From Rhodocyclaceae bacterium (lineage in GTDB: Bacteria; Pseudomonadota; Gammaproteobacteria; Burkholderiales; Rhodocyclaceae), in assembly GCA_030824275.1 (NCBI GenBank), contig JAVBXY010000005.1, positions 1-64,000 of the forward strand: a stretch of 64,000 bases of DNA. Direction: 5' to 3'. The position numbers and the translations under genes were made by a program. Each line of letters starts with the position of its first letter. Positions within the stretch are counted from its first letter, which is position 1. Of the stretch, positions 1 through 9,720 are shown piece by piece. The notes below the pieces were generated by a model. The model did not search any database. It had not been told where the DNA came from and saw only the letters and a program-made list of their open reading frames with translations.

Positions 1-118
1 CATCGCCATGACGGTGAAACTGATCGCCCCGATCGCCATGGAAGAAGGTCTGCGCTTCGCCATCCGTGAAGGCGGTCGTACCGTCGGCGCCGGTGTCGTG
101 GCTAAGGTCATCGAGTAA
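1..118 (+). CDS. tuf: Elongation factor Tu, C-terminal end (partial)
   Basis: Only the last 38 codons are in the window, reading in frame from base 2 to the TAA at 116-118. The peptide ([15 protein letters not shown], then [12 protein letters not shown]) is the end of EF-Tu domain III, which contacts tRNA. EF-Tu delivers aminoacyl-tRNA to the ribosome. Its place directly before rpsJ is the usual str-S10 junction in proteobacteria. The start lies outside the window. Confidence 0.97.
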   Translation, partial: IAMTVKLIAPIAMEEGLRFAIREGGRTVGAGVVAKVIE

Positions 119-123
119 CTTTG

Positions 124-152
124 TTGCAAAGCGGCGGAAAGGGCGATACAAT
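124..152 (+). promoter_or_regulatory. Putative sigma-70 promoter of the S10 operon
   Basis: TTGCAA at 124-129 and TACAAT at 147-152 are separated by 17 bases, a good match to a housekeeping promoter. The -10 box lies in the loop of the tuf terminator hairpin. A similar GGATACAATC sequence occurs before rpsM, which supports a shared promoter style. Inferred from sequence only. Confidence 0.6.
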
Positions 153-170
153 CTCGCCCTTTCGCTTTTT
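137..170 (+). terminator. Rho-independent terminator after tuf
   Basis: A perfect 10-bp stem, GAAAGGGCGA (137-146) with TCGCCCTTTC (154-163), has a 7-base loop and is followed by GCTTTTT. It lies 18 bases after the tuf stop and overlaps the putative S10 promoter. Confidence 0.8.
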
Positions 171-196
171 GCTGCTCCGCTCTTTAAGGATTTTTC

Positions 197-508
197 ATGC
201 AAAGTCAAAAAATTCGCATTCGACTGAAGGCATTCGACTATCGGTTGATTGATCAGTCCGCTTTGGAAATCGTCGAAACCGCGAAGCGTACCGGCGCTGT
301 TGTTCGTGGCCCGGTGCCATTGCCTACCCGTATTGAGCGTTTTGACGTGCTGCGCTCGCCGCACGTAAATAAGACCTCGCGGGATCAGTTCGAAATTCGC
401 ACTCACCTCCGCTTGATGGACATCATTGATCCGACGGATAAGACTGTCGATGCGTTGATGAAGCTGGATCTGCCGGCTGGTGTGGATGTCGAGATAAAGT
501 TGCAGTAA
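197..508 (+). CDS. rpsJ: 30S ribosomal protein S10
   Basis: The 103-residue protein matches S10 in length and sequence (starts [26 protein letters not shown] in the middle). S10 sits in the head of the small subunit and, as NusE, also takes part in Nus-dependent antitermination. It is the first gene of the S10 operon. A leader of about 35 to 40 bases separates the predicted promoter from the ATG, so there is little room for an E. coli-like S10 leader. A 107-bp spacer without a gene separates it from rplC. Confidence 0.98.
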   Translation: MQSQKIRIRLKAFDYRLIDQSALEIVETAKRTGAVVRGPVPLPTRIERFDVLRSPHVNKTSRDQFEIRTHLRLMDIIDPTDKTVDALMKLDLPAGVDVEIKLQ

Positions 509-615
509 TGGGTTTTGGTCTCCTTATATTTTGAGGAGGCTGTTTCGGCAGTGCTGATTTGCTGTCGTTTTTGAAGTGGGTCCGGCCAATCGTAGCCGGG
601 TTTTAGGAGAATAAA

Positions 616-1254
616 ATGAGTCTAGGCCTTGTTGGACGCAAGGTCGGCATGACGCGCATTTTTGCCGAAGACGGTACATCCGTTCCGGTCACAGTGCTCG
701 ATGTGTCGAATAATCGCGTCGCACAAATCAAGACGCCTGAGGTTGATGGCTATTCGGCTATTCAGGTGGCTTTCGGCAAGCGTCGCGCCAGTCGTGTCAA
801 TAAGTCGGCAGCGGGGCATCTTGCCAAAGCGGGTGTGGAAGCTGGCACCGTCCTTAAGGAATTTCGCGTCGACCCCGATCAACTCGCCAGCCTGAAGGCT
901 GGTGACGTGGTTGCGGTGTCGATTTTTGCTGTCGGTCAGAAGGTGGATATCAGCGGAACGTCGATCGGTAAGGGGTATGCCGGCGCGATTCGTCGTCACA
1001 ACTTCTCGTCGAACCGTGCGTCGCACGGTAACTCTGTGTCGCACAACTCTGCTGGCTCCATCGGTATGGCGCAGGATCCGGGTCGGGTGTTTCCGGGTAA
1101 GCGCATGGCGGGTCATCTTGGTGATGTTGCCTGCACGACGCAGAATCTCGAGGTTGTGCGGATCGATGAAGCTCGCCAGTTGTTGCTGGTGAGGGGTGCT
1201 GTTCCTGGTGCCAAGGGTGGCGATGTTGTCGTCAAGCCCGCGGTCAAGGCATAA
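616..1254 (+). CDS. rplC: 50S ribosomal protein L3
   Basis: A 212-residue L3 beginning [16 protein letters not shown]. The loop that reaches the peptidyl-transferase centre is present ([22 protein letters not shown] region), including the Gln that is methylated by PrmB in other bacteria. An AGGAGA Shine-Dalgarno precedes the ATG. It is the second gene of the S10 operon, 9 bases before rplD. Confidence 0.98.
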   Translation: MSLGLVGRKVGMTRIFAEDGTSVPVTVLDVSNNRVAQIKTPEVDGYSAIQVAFGKRRASRVNKSAAGHLAKAGVEAGTVLKEFRVDPDQLASLKAGDVVAVSIFAVGQKVDISGTSIGKGYAGAIRRHNFSSNRASHGNSVSHNSAGSIGMAQDPGRVFPGKRMAGHLGDVACTTQNLEVVRIDEARQLLLVRGAVPGAKGGDVVVKPAVKA

Positions 1255-1263
1255 GGAGGAGCC

Positions 1264-1884
1264 ATGGAACTCAAACTAATTAATGCGCAGGGTCAATCGT
1301 CTTCGACGATGTCGGCCTCTGATGCGCTGTTCGGTCGTGAATTCAACGAGGCCTTGGTTCATCAGGTGGTTGTTGCCTATCAGGCCAATGCGCGCTCTGG
1401 TAATCGCAAGCAGAAAGACCGCGAAGAGGTGCATCACAGTACCAAGAAGCCTTTCCGTCAGAAAGGTACTGGTCGCGCTCGTGCTGGTATGACTTCGTCG
1501 CCTTTGTGGCGTGGCGGCGGTCGCATTTTTCCGAATTCGCCGGAAGAAAACTTTACCCAGAAAATCAATCGCAAAATGTATCGTGCGGGCGTTGCTGCCA
1601 TCTTGTCGCAGCTTGCACGTGAAGAGCGTTTGGTGGTTGTCGAGAATTTCGCTGTAGATGCGCCGAAGACCAAGCTGGTGGCGCAGAAGCTGAAAGCGAT
1701 GGGTTTTGACTCGGTTCTGGTGGTCACGGATTCGCTGGATGACAATCTTGCATTGGCTTCGCGAAATCTGCCGAATGTGCTGGTACTTGAGGCTCAGCAG
1801 GCTGATCCCGTGTCATTGGTGCGCTTCCCCAAGGTTTTGTTCACCAAGGGTGCGGTTGCCAAGATTGAGGAGATGCTGGCATGA
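1264..1884 (+). CDS. rplD: 50S ribosomal protein L4
   Basis: A 206-residue L4 with the conserved extended loop ([14 protein letters not shown]) that lines the exit tunnel. In E. coli L4 also represses its own operon at transcription and translation. No obvious S10 leader hairpin is visible here, so that regulation cannot be assumed. Its last four bases overlap the start of rplW (ATGA). Confidence 0.98.
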   Translation: MELKLINAQGQSSSTMSASDALFGREFNEALVHQVVVAYQANARSGNRKQKDREEVHHSTKKPFRQKGTGRARAGMTSSPLWRGGGRIFPNSPEENFTQKINRKMYRAGVAAILSQLAREERLVVVENFAVDAPKTKLVAQKLKAMGFDSVLVVTDSLDDNLALASRNLPNVLVLEAQQADPVSLVRFPKVLFTKGAVAKIEEMLA

Positions 1885-2195
1885 GCAAGAATTTCAATCA
1901 AGAGCGCCTGTTGCAGGTGTTGGTTGCTCCCCAGATATCTGAAAAAGCAACCTACATTGCTGATAAGAACGAGCAGGTAGTGTTCATCGTTATTCCTGAT
2001 GCGACCAAGCCGGAAGTCAAGGCTGCGGTTGAGTTGCTCTTCAAGGTCGAGGTCAAGTCGGTCCAGATCGCGAATCTCAAGGGCAAGACTAAGCGTTCGG
2101 CTCGTGGTGCCGGGCGTCGTAGCGACGTCAAGAAGGCCTTTGTCTGCTTGAAGCCGGGTCAGGAAATCAATTTTGCTGAAGGGGGGGCTGCATAA
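1881..2195 (+). CDS. rplW: 50S ribosomal protein L23
   Basis: A 104-residue L23 ([18 protein letters not shown] near the start). L23 lies at the tunnel exit and is the docking site for trigger factor and SRP. The gene overlaps rplD by 4 bases, which points to translational coupling. It ends one base before the rplB start. Confidence 0.98.
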   Translation: MSKNFNQERLLQVLVAPQISEKATYIADKNEQVVFIVIPDATKPEVKAAVELLFKVEVKSVQIANLKGKTKRSARGAGRRSDVKKAFVCLKPGQEINFAEGGAA

Positions 2196-2196
2196 A

Positions 2197-3024
2197 ATGG
2201 CTCTCGTAAAAGTCAAGCCGACATCGCCTGGCCGTCGTGGCGTCGTCAAGGTTGTCAACGCTAGTTTGTACAAGGGGCGTCCCCATGACAAGCTGGTGGA
2301 GAAGAAGACCAGTACTGCTGGTCGCAATGCGCATGGCCGTATCACCACGCGCCATATGGGTGGTGGGCACAAGAAGCATTATCGCGTGATCGATTTTCGT
2401 CGCAACAAGGACGGTATCGTTGGCAAGGTTGAGCGCCTGGAGTATGACCCCAATCGCACTGCGAATATCGCATTGGTGTTGTATGCGGATGGTGAGCGCC
2501 GCTACATCATTGCCACGAAGGGAATGGTCGTTGGTCAGGAAGTGATCAGCGGAGCTGAGGCCCCAATCAAGTCGGGCAACGCATTGCCGATTCGTAATAT
2601 TCCGGTTGGTACGACAATTCACTGTGTCGAGATGATTCCTGGCAAGGGTGCTCAGATTGCACGCTCCGCCGGGACGTCTGTACAGTTGCTGGCGCGTGAA
2701 GGCATCTATGCTCAGATTCGTATGCGTTCTGGCGAAATCCGCCGAGTTCATGTCGAATGTCGGGCGACGGTAGGTGAAGTCGGTAACGAAGAGAATAGTC
2801 TTCGCAAAATCGGCAAGGCTGGTGCCCAGCGTTGGCGTGGTATTCGTCCGACCGTTCGCGGTACGGCAATGAACCCGGTGGATCACCCGCATGGTGGTGG
2901 CGAGGGCCGTACCGGCGAAGGCCGCGTCCCCGTCAGTCCGTGGGGTACGCCGACCAAGGGCTACCGTACCCGTAACAATAAGCGCACCGACGTGATGATC
3001 GTCCAGCGCCGTCACAAGCGTTAA
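2197..3024 (+). CDS. rplB: 50S ribosomal protein L2
   Basis: L2 is needed for subunit joining and peptidyl-transferase activity. The ATG at 2197 gives [15 protein letters not shown] and 275 residues, the usual length. An upstream in-frame start at 2173 would add eight residues lying inside rplW and is rejected. The C-terminal [17 protein letters not shown] motif holds the functionally important His of bacterial L2. The start is preceded by GGGGGG at the end of rplW. Confidence 0.97.
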   Translation: MALVKVKPTSPGRRGVVKVVNASLYKGRPHDKLVEKKTSTAGRNAHGRITTRHMGGGHKKHYRVIDFRRNKDGIVGKVERLEYDPNRTANIALVLYADGERRYIIATKGMVVGQEVISGAEAPIKSGNALPIRNIPVGTTIHCVEMIPGKGAQIARSAGTSVQLLAREGIYAQIRMRSGEIRRVHVECRATVGEVGNEENSLRKIGKAGAQRWRGIRPTVRGTAMNPVDHPHGGGEGRTGEGRVPVSPWGTPTKGYRTRNNKRTDVMIVQRRHKR

Positions 3025-3034
3025 GAGGTAAGAC

Positions 3035-3316
3035 ATGGCACGTTCTATCAAGAAGGGCCCGTTTGTCGATGGCCACCTGCTGAAGCGGGTGGACGCGGCG
3101 CGCGCTTCCAACGACAAGCGTCCGATCAAGACCTGGTCCCGTCGTTCGACGATTCTTCCGGATTTTGTTGGCTTGACGATTGCTGTGCATAACGGCAAGC
3201 AGCACATCCCGGTCTATGTGTCGGAAAACATGGTCGGCCACAAACTTGGCGAATTCGCGTTGACGCGTACGTTCAAGGGTCACACCGGCGGCAAGAAAGC
3301 CGCGGCGAAGAAGTAA
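3035..3316 (+). CDS. rpsS: 30S ribosomal protein S19
   Basis: A 93-residue S19 ([19 protein letters not shown]). It binds the 30S head with S13 and contacts the A-site tRNA region. The C-terminus is Lys/Ala-rich as usual. It is spaced 10 bases from rplB and 9 from rplV, in a tightly packed operon. Confidence 0.98.
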   Translation: MARSIKKGPFVDGHLLKRVDAARASNDKRPIKTWSRRSTILPDFVGLTIAVHNGKQHIPVYVSENMVGHKLGEFALTRTFKGHTGGKKAAAKK

Positions 3317-3325
3317 GGAGCGACA

Positions 3326-3655
3326 ATGGAAACCAACGCAACTCTGCGCGGTGTTCGCCTGTCCCCTCAAAAGGGACGTCTTGTCGCCGATCTCGTGCGC
3401 GGCAAGAGGGTGGATCAGGCATTGAGCATTCTTGCCTTCTCCCCGAAAAAGGGTGCTGGCATCATTAAAAAGGTACTGGAGTCAGCCATCGCCAACGCCG
3501 AGCATAACGACGGCGCCGATATCGATGCGTTGAAAGTGACGCGCATCTACGTCGAAAAGGGCACGGTGTTGAAGCGCTTCACTGCGCGGGCTAAGGGGCG
3601 CGGTAACCGCATCCTGAAGCCGACCTGCCACGTTTATCTGACTGTCGGCGACTAA
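3326..3655 (+). CDS. rplV: 50S ribosomal protein L22
   Basis: A 109-residue L22 ([23 protein letters not shown]). Its beta-hairpin (around residues 80-100, [18 protein letters not shown]) lines the exit tunnel near the macrolide site. Length and position are normal. Confidence 0.98.
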   Translation: METNATLRGVRLSPQKGRLVADLVRGKRVDQALSILAFSPKKGAGIIKKVLESAIANAEHNDGADIDALKVTRIYVEKGTVLKRFTARAKGRGNRILKPTCHVYLTVGD

Positions 3656-3664
3656 GGGGATCCC

Positions 3665-4546
3665 ATGGGACAAAAGATTCATCCGACCGGCTTTCGGCTT
3701 TCGGTCACCCGCAACTGGTCTTCGCGCTGGTACGCCAGCAGCAAGGCTTTCCCGCAGATGCTCAAGGAAGACATTGAGGTCCGCGAATATCTGAAAAAGA
3801 AGCTGGCTCACGCTTCGGTTGGTCGCGTGGTCATCGAGCGTCCTGCAAAGAACGCACGGGTTACGGTATACAGCGCGCGTCCTGGTGTTGTGATTGGCAA
3901 GAAGGGCGAAGACATCGAAAGCCTGAAGGCTGATTTGCAGCGCAAAATGGGCGTGCCGGTGCATGTGAATATTGAAGAAATTCGCAAGCCCGAAGTCGAT
4001 GCACAGTTGATCGCTGATTCGATTGCTCAGCAACTCGAAAAGCGGATCATGTTCCGTCGTGCAATGAAGCGAGCAATGCAGAACGCTATGCGCCTTGGTG
4101 CCCAGGGCATCAAGATCATGAGCGCTGGGCGCTTGAACGGTGCAGAAATTGCTCGCACTGAGTGGTATCGCGAAGGCCGTGTGCCTTTGCATACCCTGCG
4201 CGCCGATATCGATTACGGTACCTCGGAAGCCAAGACCACATACGGCATCATCGGTATCAAGGTATGGGTATTCAAGGGCGAGGTGCTTTCTCGTGGTGAG
4301 GCGCCGGTTGCTGCTCCCGAGCCTGCCGCCGATGATCAGCGCAAGCCCCGTCGTGGCCCGGTCAAACCCCGCGATGGTGAAGGTGGTGATGCCAAGCCCG
4401 CCGCCCGTCGCGCCCCCGTAAAAAAGGCTGAAGATGTGAAGCCGGAGGCTGCTGCAGTTGCGCCGAAGGCTCCCGTCAAGCGTGTCCGCAAGTCTCCGGC
4501 GAAAGCCGAAGGTGCTGACGCCGCCGTGAAAGAAGGCAAGGAGTAA
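3665..4546 (+). CDS. rpsC: 30S ribosomal protein S3 with long C-terminal tail
   Basis: S3 forms part of the mRNA entry channel. Residues 1-215 form the normal core, with the KH domain [15 protein letters not shown] at about residues 77-91 and the C-terminal domain ending at about [13 protein letters not shown]. About 75 residues rich in Ala, Pro, Lys and Arg follow, so the protein is 293 residues against 233 in E. coli. Low-complexity S3 tails are known in betaproteobacteria, so I read this as lineage-specific rather than an error. It lies 3 bases before rplP. Confidence 0.97.
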   Translation: MGQKIHPTGFRLSVTRNWSSRWYASSKAFPQMLKEDIEVREYLKKKLAHASVGRVVIERPAKNARVTVYSARPGVVIGKKGEDIESLKADLQRKMGVPVHVNIEEIRKPEVDAQLIADSIAQQLEKRIMFRRAMKRAMQNAMRLGAQGIKIMSAGRLNGAEIARTEWYREGRVPLHTLRADIDYGTSEAKTTYGIIGIKVWVFKGEVLSRGEAPVAAPEPAADDQRKPRRGPVKPRDGEGGDAKPAARRAPVKKAEDVKPEAAAVAPKAPVKRVRKSPAKAEGADAAVKEGKE

Positions 4547-4549
4547 AGC

Positions 4550-4963
4550 ATGCTGCAACCTTCCCGCAGAAAGTATCGCAAAGAGCAGAAGGGCCGCAAT
4601 ACCGGGCTAGCTACGCGAGGCGCCAAGGTCAGCTTTGGCGAGTACGGCTTGAAGGCCATCGGCCGTGGCCGTCTGACCGCACGCCAGATCGAGGCAGCTC
4701 GTCGCGCTATGACGCGTCATATCAAGCGCGGTGGTCGTATCTGGATTCGCATTTTCCCGGACAAGCCGATCTCCAAGAAGCCCGCTGAAGTTCGTATGGG
4801 TAACGGTAAAGGTTCGCCTGAATATTGGGTCGCGGAGATCCAGCCGGGCAAGGTTCTTTATGAAATGGACGGTGTTGACGAAGCACTGGCTCGCGAGGCG
4901 TTCAAACTGGCTGCGGCCAAGCTTCCCCTCGAGACCACATTCGTTACTCGTCATTTGGGGTAA
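4550..4963 (+). CDS. rplP: 50S ribosomal protein L16
   Basis: A 137-residue L16 ([17 protein letters not shown]). It binds near the A-site finger and helps to place tRNA in the A and P sites. The start is 3 bases after the rpsC stop, consistent with coupling. Confidence 0.98.
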   Translation: MLQPSRRKYRKEQKGRNTGLATRGAKVSFGEYGLKAIGRGRLTARQIEAARRAMTRHIKRGGRIWIRIFPDKPISKKPAEVRMGNGKGSPEYWVAEIQPGKVLYEMDGVDEALAREAFKLAAAKLPLETTFVTRHLG

Positions 4964-4966
4964 GTC

Positions 4967-5161
4967 ATGAAAGCTATCGATTTGAGAGCAAAGTCTGACG
5001 AGGACCTGCAAAAGGAGCTGCTCGAGTTGCGACGTGCGCAATTCGGTCTCCGCATGCAAGTGGCCACGCAGCAGCTGACCAATACGAGTCAGATAGGGAA
5101 AGTGCGCAAGGATATCGCGCGTGTAAAAACCATCCAGCGTGAAAAGGCGGCGGCAAAATGA
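4967..5161 (+). CDS. rpmC: 50S ribosomal protein L29
   Basis: A 64-residue, mostly alpha-helical L29 ([18 protein letters not shown]). It lies near the tunnel exit next to L23. The last 4 bases overlap the rpsQ start (ATGA). Confidence 0.98.
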   Translation: MKAIDLRAKSDEDLQKELLELRRAQFGLRMQVATQQLTNTSQIGKVRKDIARVKTIQREKAAAK

Positions 5162-5430
5162 CCGAAGCGACCACACAAACCGTACGTCGCACCCTTCAGG
5201 GCCGTGTCGTGTCGGACAAAATGCAGAAAACCGTCACCGTTTTGGTTGAGCGTAAAGTCAAGCATCCGGTCATCGGCAAGATATTGACCCGCTCGAAGAA
5301 GTATCACGCTCACGTCGAAGGCCTGGAAACGGTTGAGGGCGATCTGGTTCAAATCGAGGAATGTGCACCGATCTCGAAAACCAAGGCTTGGCGTGTTGCT
5401 CAGGTTTTGGAAAAAGCCCGTATCGTTTGA
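5158..5430 (+). CDS. rpsQ: 30S ribosomal protein S17
   Basis: A 90-residue S17 with the OB-fold core ([20 protein letters not shown]) that binds 16S rRNA early in assembly. It is the last gene of the S10 operon and is followed by a hairpin and a new promoter. Confidence 0.98.
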   Translation: MTEATTQTVRRTLQGRVVSDKMQKTVTVLVERKVKHPVIGKILTRSKKYHAHVEGLETVEGDLVQIEECAPISKTKAWRVAQVLEKARIV

Positions 5431-5436
5431 TGTAAG

Positions 5437-5466
5437 CCGGAGACTCCGGTAGCCCGCAGTCTCCGG
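5437..5466 (+). terminator. Perfect inverted repeat after rpsQ (weak terminator or RNA stem)
   Basis: CCGGAGACT (5437-5445) pairs with AGTCTCCGG (5458-5466) across a 12-base loop. No T-run follows, so intrinsic termination is uncertain. It may be an mRNA-stabilising 3' stem at the S10/spc boundary. Confidence 0.45.
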
Positions 5467-5481
5467 AAGTACAAATAGTAG

Positions 5482-5509
5482 TTGACAACGCGGTGGTGAG
5501 GTGTAAAAT
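5482..5509 (+). promoter_or_regulatory. Sigma-70 promoter of the spc operon
   Basis: A consensus TTGACA (5482-5487) is followed after 16 bases by TAAAAT (5504-5509). This is the best -35 box seen in the window. The predicted start leaves a leader of about 110 bases before rplN. Confidence 0.75.
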
Positions 5510-5624
5510 CTCGCCTCTTTGCTCCGTCGGGCCAGAGGATTTGGTTCCGGCATTCCAGCCCCTAGCGGGCTCCAAGACTGACTGCAGCTGCCAAGCGGAT
5601 GCGGATTAAGTTGGAGATGAAAAT

Positions 5625-5993
5625 ATGATTCAAATGCAGTCAATGCTGGACGTCGCCGATAATACCGGTGCGCGCTCCGTCATGTGCATCAAGGTTCTTG
5701 GTGGCTCCAAGCGTCGGTACGCCGGCATTGGTGATGTCATCAAGGTCAGCATCAAGGATGCTGCACCTCGTGGTCGCGTGAAAAAGGGTGAAGTCTACAG
5801 TGCTGTGGTTGTGCGCACCGCCAAGGGCGTGCGCCGGGCAGATGGTTCGCTCGTTAAATTCGATGGCAATGCTGCTGTGTTGCTGAATAACAAGCTGGAG
5901 CCCATTGGCACCCGTATCTTCGGCCCGGTGACGCGTGAGTTGCGTACCGAGCGTTTCATGAAGATCGTTTCGCTGGCTCCCGAGGTTCTCTGA
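5625..5993 (+). CDS. rplN: 50S ribosomal protein L14
   Basis: A 122-residue L14 ([24 protein letters not shown]). It sits at the subunit interface and is the target of the silencing factor RsfS. It is the first gene of the spc operon, behind its own promoter and a gene-free spacer of 194 bases. Confidence 0.98.
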   Translation: MIQMQSMLDVADNTGARSVMCIKVLGGSKRRYAGIGDVIKVSIKDAAPRGRVKKGEVYSAVVVRTAKGVRRADGSLVKFDGNAAVLLNNKLEPIGTRIFGPVTRELRTERFMKIVSLAPEVL

Positions 5994-6013
5994 ACCGGAA
6001 CTCGAGGACTCAC

Positions 6014-6331
6014 ATGAACAAGATTCGCAAAGGGGATGACGTCGTTGTCCTGACCGGTAAAGACAAGGGTAAGCGCGGTGTTGTGCTGGCCTGGCTCGAT
6101 GATGAGCATTTGGTTGTCGAGGGTATCAACCGCGTCAAGAAGCACACCAAGCCCAACCCTCTCAAGGGTAACCCGGGGGGCATTACCGAGAAGGAAATGC
6201 CCATCAATATTTCCAATGTGGCGCTGTTCAATCCTGCCACCCAGAAAGCGGATCGCGTCGGTTTCAAGTTTCTCGACGATGGCCGTAAGGTTCGGGTGTT
6301 CAAGTCGAACGGCGAAGTTGTCGACGCGTAA
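6014..6331 (+). CDS. rplX: 50S ribosomal protein L24
   Basis: A 105-residue L24 with the N-terminal KOW motif ([17 protein letters not shown], about residues 5-21). It initiates 50S assembly near the tunnel exit. Length is standard. Confidence 0.98.
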   Translation: MNKIRKGDDVVVLTGKDKGKRGVVLAWLDDEHLVVEGINRVKKHTKPNPLKGNPGGITEKEMPINISNVALFNPATQKADRVGFKFLDDGRKVRVFKSNGEVVDA

Positions 6332-6340
6332 GGATCAGTC

Positions 6341-6880
6341 ATGGCGCGCTTGCAGGAATATTACAAACAGACGGTGGCACCTGAGCTTCTAGCGAAGTTC
6401 GGCTACAAGTCCATCATGGAAGTTCCCCGTATCACCAAGATCACGCTGAATATGGGCGTGGGCGAGGCTGTCGGCGACAAGAAGGTATTGGAGCATGCGG
6501 TTGGTGATATGACCAAAATCGCTGGTCAAAAGCCTGTCGTTACTAAGGCTCGCAAGGCTATCGCGGGATTCAAGATTCGCGAAGGTTATCCGATTGGCTG
6601 CATGGTGACTTTGCGGGGCAATCAGATGTACGAGTTTCTCGATCGTCTGGTGACTGTTGCGATGCCTCGAATTCGTGACTTTCGAGGTATTTCCGGTAAA
6701 GGCTTCGATGGCCGCGGAAACTACAACGTAGGGGTTAAAGAGCAGATCATTTTCCCTGAGATCGAGTACGACAAGATTGATGCGTTGCGCGGCATGAACA
6801 TCAGCATCACCACAACTGCGAAGACGGACGACGAAGCTAAGGCGCTTCTCGCTGCTTTCAAGTTCCCCTTCAAGAATTGA
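6341..6880 (+). CDS. rplE: 50S ribosomal protein L5
   Basis: A 179-residue L5 ([21 protein letters not shown]). It binds 5S rRNA in the central protuberance and contacts P-site tRNA. The conserved end [18 protein letters not shown] is intact. Confidence 0.98.
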   Translation: MARLQEYYKQTVAPELLAKFGYKSIMEVPRITKITLNMGVGEAVGDKKVLEHAVGDMTKIAGQKPVVTKARKAIAGFKIREGYPIGCMVTLRGNQMYEFLDRLVTVAMPRIRDFRGISGKGFDGRGNYNVGVKEQIIFPEIEYDKIDALRGMNISITTTAKTDDEAKALLAAFKFPFKN

Positions 6881-6887
6881 GGGACAT

Positions 6888-7193
6888 ATGGCGAAACTAG
6901 CTCTTATTAATCGCGAAGAGAAGCGTGCGAAGACGGTGGCGAAGTATGCTGCCAAGCGCGCTGCACTGATTGCGGTGATCAATAACGTAAGTCTGTCGGA
7001 AGAGGAGCGTATGGATGCGCGCCTCAAGATGCAGCAGCTTCCGCGCAATGCAAGTCCTTCGCGTCAGCGTAATCGTTGTGCGCTGACGGGACGTCCGCGT
7101 GGCGTGTTCCGCAAATTCGGCCTGTGCCGCAACAAGCTGCGCGAGATTGCTATGCGCGGCGAAGTGCCTGGCATGACCAAGGCAAGCTGGTAA
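6888..7193 (+). CDS. rpsN: 30S ribosomal protein S14 (long, zinc-free form)
   Basis: A 101-residue S14 of the long C-minus type: the short zinc-binding form would have paired CxxC motifs, which are absent. The C-terminal motif [19 protein letters not shown] is typical. It acts in the 30S head. Confidence 0.98.
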   Translation: MAKLALINREEKRAKTVAKYAAKRAALIAVINNVSLSEEERMDARLKMQQLPRNASPSRQRNRCALTGRPRGVFRKFGLCRNKLREIAMRGEVPGMTKASW

Positions 7194-7203
7194 GGAGACC
7201 GAT

Positions 7204-7599
7204 ATGAGTATGACCGATCCGGTTGCCGATATGCTGACCCGCATCCGCAATGCGCAGATGGCGGAGAAAGTATCAGTATCCATGCCTTCTTCCAAGCTCA
7301 AGGTGGCGATTGCCAAGGTGCTGAAGGATGAGGGTTACATTGATGATTTCGCTGTACGCGAAAACGGTGCAAAGCCCGAGCTTGATTTGGCGCTGAAGTA
7401 CTACGCCGGCCGTCCGGTGATCGAGCGTATCGAGCGTATTTCGAAGCCTGGTCTTCGTGTCTACCGCGGCAAGGATGATCTTCCGCGCGTCATGAACGGG
7501 CTAGGTGTTGCCATCGTCTCTACGCCGAAGGGTGTGATGACTGACCGCAAGGCGCGGGCTGGCAACATGGGTGGCGAAGTTCTCTGCATCGTCGCCTAA
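7204..7599 (+). CDS. rpsH: 30S ribosomal protein S8
   Basis: A 131-residue S8 ([18 protein letters not shown]). In E. coli S8 binds its own mRNA near rplE and represses the spc operon. Whether this holds here needs a structure comparison of the rplX-rplE junction. Length and C-terminal motif ([17 protein letters not shown]) are normal. Confidence 0.98.
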   Translation: MSMTDPVADMLTRIRNAQMAEKVSVSMPSSKLKVAIAKVLKDEGYIDDFAVRENGAKPELDLALKYYAGRPVIERIERISKPGLRVYRGKDDLPRVMNGLGVAIVSTPKGVMTDRKARAGNMGGEVLCIVA

Positions 7600-7611
7600 G
7601 GGAGCTCAAAA

Positions 7612-8145
7612 ATGTCACGTATTGCAAAATATCCCGTAGATGTGCCGAAGGGTGTCGAAGTGGTCCTGGGAGCGACTGAGATCAGCATCAAGGGTCCGTT
7701 GGGCACCTTGAAGCAGGCGATGCTTCCCGCTGTCAAAATTGATCGCGAAGGCGAGCAGTTGATGTGTCGCGCCCTCGAAGGGCAGCCGAATGCAGGCGCG
7801 ATGTCCGGCACCATGCGTGCGCTGGTCAATAACATGGTTGCCGGTGTCACCAAGGGCTTCGAGAAGAAGCTCACTCTGGTTGGCGTCGGCTATCGTGCCC
7901 AGGCGCAAGGTAGCAAGCTGAATTTGACGTTGGGCTTCTCGCACCCGGTGGTGCATGACATGCCGAATGGCATCAAGGTTGAGACGCCGACCCAGACCGA
8001 GATCCTGATCAAGGGTATCGACAAGCAGGTGGTTGGTCAGGTGGCCGCTGAGATTCGTGCGTATCGTTCGCCGGAGCCCTATAAGGGCAAGGGTGTGCGG
8101 TACTCCGACGAGGTGGTTGTCATCAAGGAAACCAAGAAGAAATAA
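7612..8145 (+). CDS. rplF: 50S ribosomal protein L6
   Basis: A 177-residue L6 made of two similar domains, ending in the conserved region [15 protein letters not shown]. It lies near the sarcin-ricin loop and the L7/L12 stalk base. Confidence 0.98.
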   Translation: MSRIAKYPVDVPKGVEVVLGATEISIKGPLGTLKQAMLPAVKIDREGEQLMCRALEGQPNAGAMSGTMRALVNNMVAGVTKGFEKKLTLVGVGYRAQAQGSKLNLTLGFSHPVVHDMPNGIKVETPTQTEILIKGIDKQVVGQVAAEIRAYRSPEPYKGKGVRYSDEVVVIKETKKK

Positions 8146-8161
8146 TCGAGGCGCGTAAATC

Positions 8162-8515
8162 ATGGACAAGAAACAGAGTCGTCTGCGCAGGGCGCGCAAA
8201 ACCCGCGCCAAGATTGCGGAGCTCAAGATGGTGCGCCTCGCCGTGCATCGGAGCAATACCCACATCTCCGCACAGATTTTTTCCGACTGCGGTACCCGTG
8301 TTTTGGCGGCCGCTTCCACGATGGAACAGGATGTGCGCGGCAAGGTAGCCAACGGCGGTAATGTCGCTGCGGCAAAACTTGTCGGGCAACTCATTGCCGA
8401 GCGAGCCAAGGCTGCCGGTATTGGTGAGGTTGCATTTGATCGTTCCGGGTTCCACTATCACGGCCGCGTCAAGGCGCTGGCTGAAGCCGCCCGTGAGGGC
8501 GGACTTAAGTTCTAA
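8162..8515 (+). CDS. rplR: 50S ribosomal protein L18
   Basis: A 117-residue L18 with a basic N-terminus ([18 protein letters not shown]) that binds 5S rRNA. The C-terminal [23 protein letters not shown] region is conserved. Confidence 0.98.
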   Translation: MDKKQSRLRRARKTRAKIAELKMVRLAVHRSNTHISAQIFSDCGTRVLAAASTMEQDVRGKVANGGNVAAAKLVGQLIAERAKAAGIGEVAFDRSGFHYHGRVKALAEAAREGGLKF

Positions 8516-8526
8516 GCGAGACGGAC

Positions 8527-9054
8527 ATGGCTAAACCACAAGGCAAGAAACAGCAGCAGGCCCAGGAAGAGCGTGATGATGGCATGCGCGAAAAGATGGT
8601 TTCCATCAATCGCGTTACCAAGGTCGTCAAGGGCGGGCGTATCCTCGGCTTTGCCGCTCTGACCGTCGTCGGTGACGGCGATGGTGGCGTCGGCATGGGC
8701 AAGGGCAAGTCGCGAGAAGTTCCCGTTGCTGTGCAGAAGGCAATGGAAGAAGCCCGCCGCAAGATGAACAAGGTTAGTCTCAAGGATGGCACGCTGCATC
8801 ACCCGGTTACCGGCAAGCATGGTGCGACCACCGTTCTGATGTCTCCGGCAGCTGCTGGTACTGGCGTTATTGCCGGCGGCCCGATGCGCGCCGTGTTCGA
8901 AGTCATGGGCGTGACCGACGTGGTTGCCAAGACCATCGGTTCGACCAATCCCTACAACGTGGTTCGCGCCACGCTGAATGGTTTGCTGGCCATGAACACG
9001 CCGGCTGAAATCGCCGCCAAGCGTGGCAAAGCCATTGCAGAAATTCTGGAGTAA
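8527..9054 (+). CDS. rpsE: 30S ribosomal protein S5
   Basis: A 175-residue S5 with the double-stranded RNA-binding-like N-terminal domain (about residues 20-85, including [20 protein letters not shown]). It lies at the mRNA entry channel and helps to control decoding accuracy. Confidence 0.98.
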   Translation: MAKPQGKKQQQAQEERDDGMREKMVSINRVTKVVKGGRILGFAALTVVGDGDGGVGMGKGKSREVPVAVQKAMEEARRKMNKVSLKDGTLHHPVTGKHGATTVLMSPAAAGTGVIAGGPMRAVFEVMGVTDVVAKTIGSTNPYNVVRATLNGLLAMNTPAEIAAKRGKAIAEILE

Positions 9055-9057
9055 GCC

Positions 9058-9240
9058 ATGGCCGAAAAGAAGATCAAGGTAACGCTGGTGAAAAGCATCA
9101 TCGGCACGAAGCAGGATCATCGCGCTACCGTGCGCGGTCTGGGCCTGCGCAGGCTTAACAGTTCCGCCCTCCTTGAGGATACGCCGGCGGTTCGCGGCAT
9201 GATCCGCAAGGTGGCGTACCTTGTGAAGTGCGAAGGTTAA
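9058..9240 (+). CDS. rpmD: 50S ribosomal protein L30
   Basis: A 60-residue L30 ([19 protein letters not shown]). It is small and dispensable in some lineages but intact here. It starts 3 bases after rpsE. Confidence 0.98.
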   Translation: MAEKKIKVTLVKSIIGTKQDHRATVRGLGLRRLNSSALLEDTPAVRGMIRKVAYLVKCEG

Positions 9241-9251
9241 GGGGAACTCGA

Positions 9252-9707
9252 ATGAGCATGGAACTGAATAACATCAAGCCCGCGGCCGGTGCCAAGCACG
9301 CCGCCAAACGCGTTGGCCGAGGTATAGGCAGCGGGTTGGGCAAAACTGCCGGTCGTGGTCATAAAGGCCAGAAATCCCGCGCCGGTGGCTTCCACAAGGT
9401 CGGTTTCGAAGGCGGTCAGATGCCTTTGCAGCGTCGTCTGCCGAAGCGTGGTTTCGTTTCGCTTACCGCGAGCCGGAACGTCGAGGTTCGCCTGTCGGAA
9501 CTGGACAAGCTTCCCGTCGAAGAAATCGACCTGTTGGTCTTGAAGCAGGCTGGCGTGATTGCCGGTGATGCTCTGTCGGCCAAAGTCATCCTCTCCGGCA
9601 AGCTTAACCGCAAGGTTTCGCTCAAGGGCGTCGGCGCCACCAAAGGTGCTCGTGCCGCTATCGAAGCCGCCGGTGGTTCCGTGGCTGACATCGCTGCTGC
9701 TGCCTGA
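9252..9707 (+). CDS. rplO: 50S ribosomal protein L15
   Basis: L15 with the Gly/Arg-rich N-terminus ([23 protein letters not shown]) that penetrates 23S rRNA. I chose the ATG at 9252 ([13 protein letters not shown], 151 residues) because AAGGGGA lies about 7 bases upstream. A start at 9258 is possible. An upstream start at 9228 would overlap rpmD and adds no conserved residues. Confidence 0.96.
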   Translation: MSMELNNIKPAAGAKHAAKRVGRGIGSGLGKTAGRGHKGQKSRAGGFHKVGFEGGQMPLQRRLPKRGFVSLTASRNVEVRLSELDKLPVEEIDLLVLKQAGVIAGDALSAKVILSGKLNRKVSLKGVGATKGARAAIEAAGGSVADIAAAA

Positions 9708-9720
9708 GTAGGTAAACGAC

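Noticed and set aside
2167-3207. Long open frames antisense to rplB, rpsC (3482-4558) and other ribosomal genes
   Set aside because: They follow from codon bias in GC-rich genes, have no ribosome sites, and the sense frames are certain ribosomal genes.
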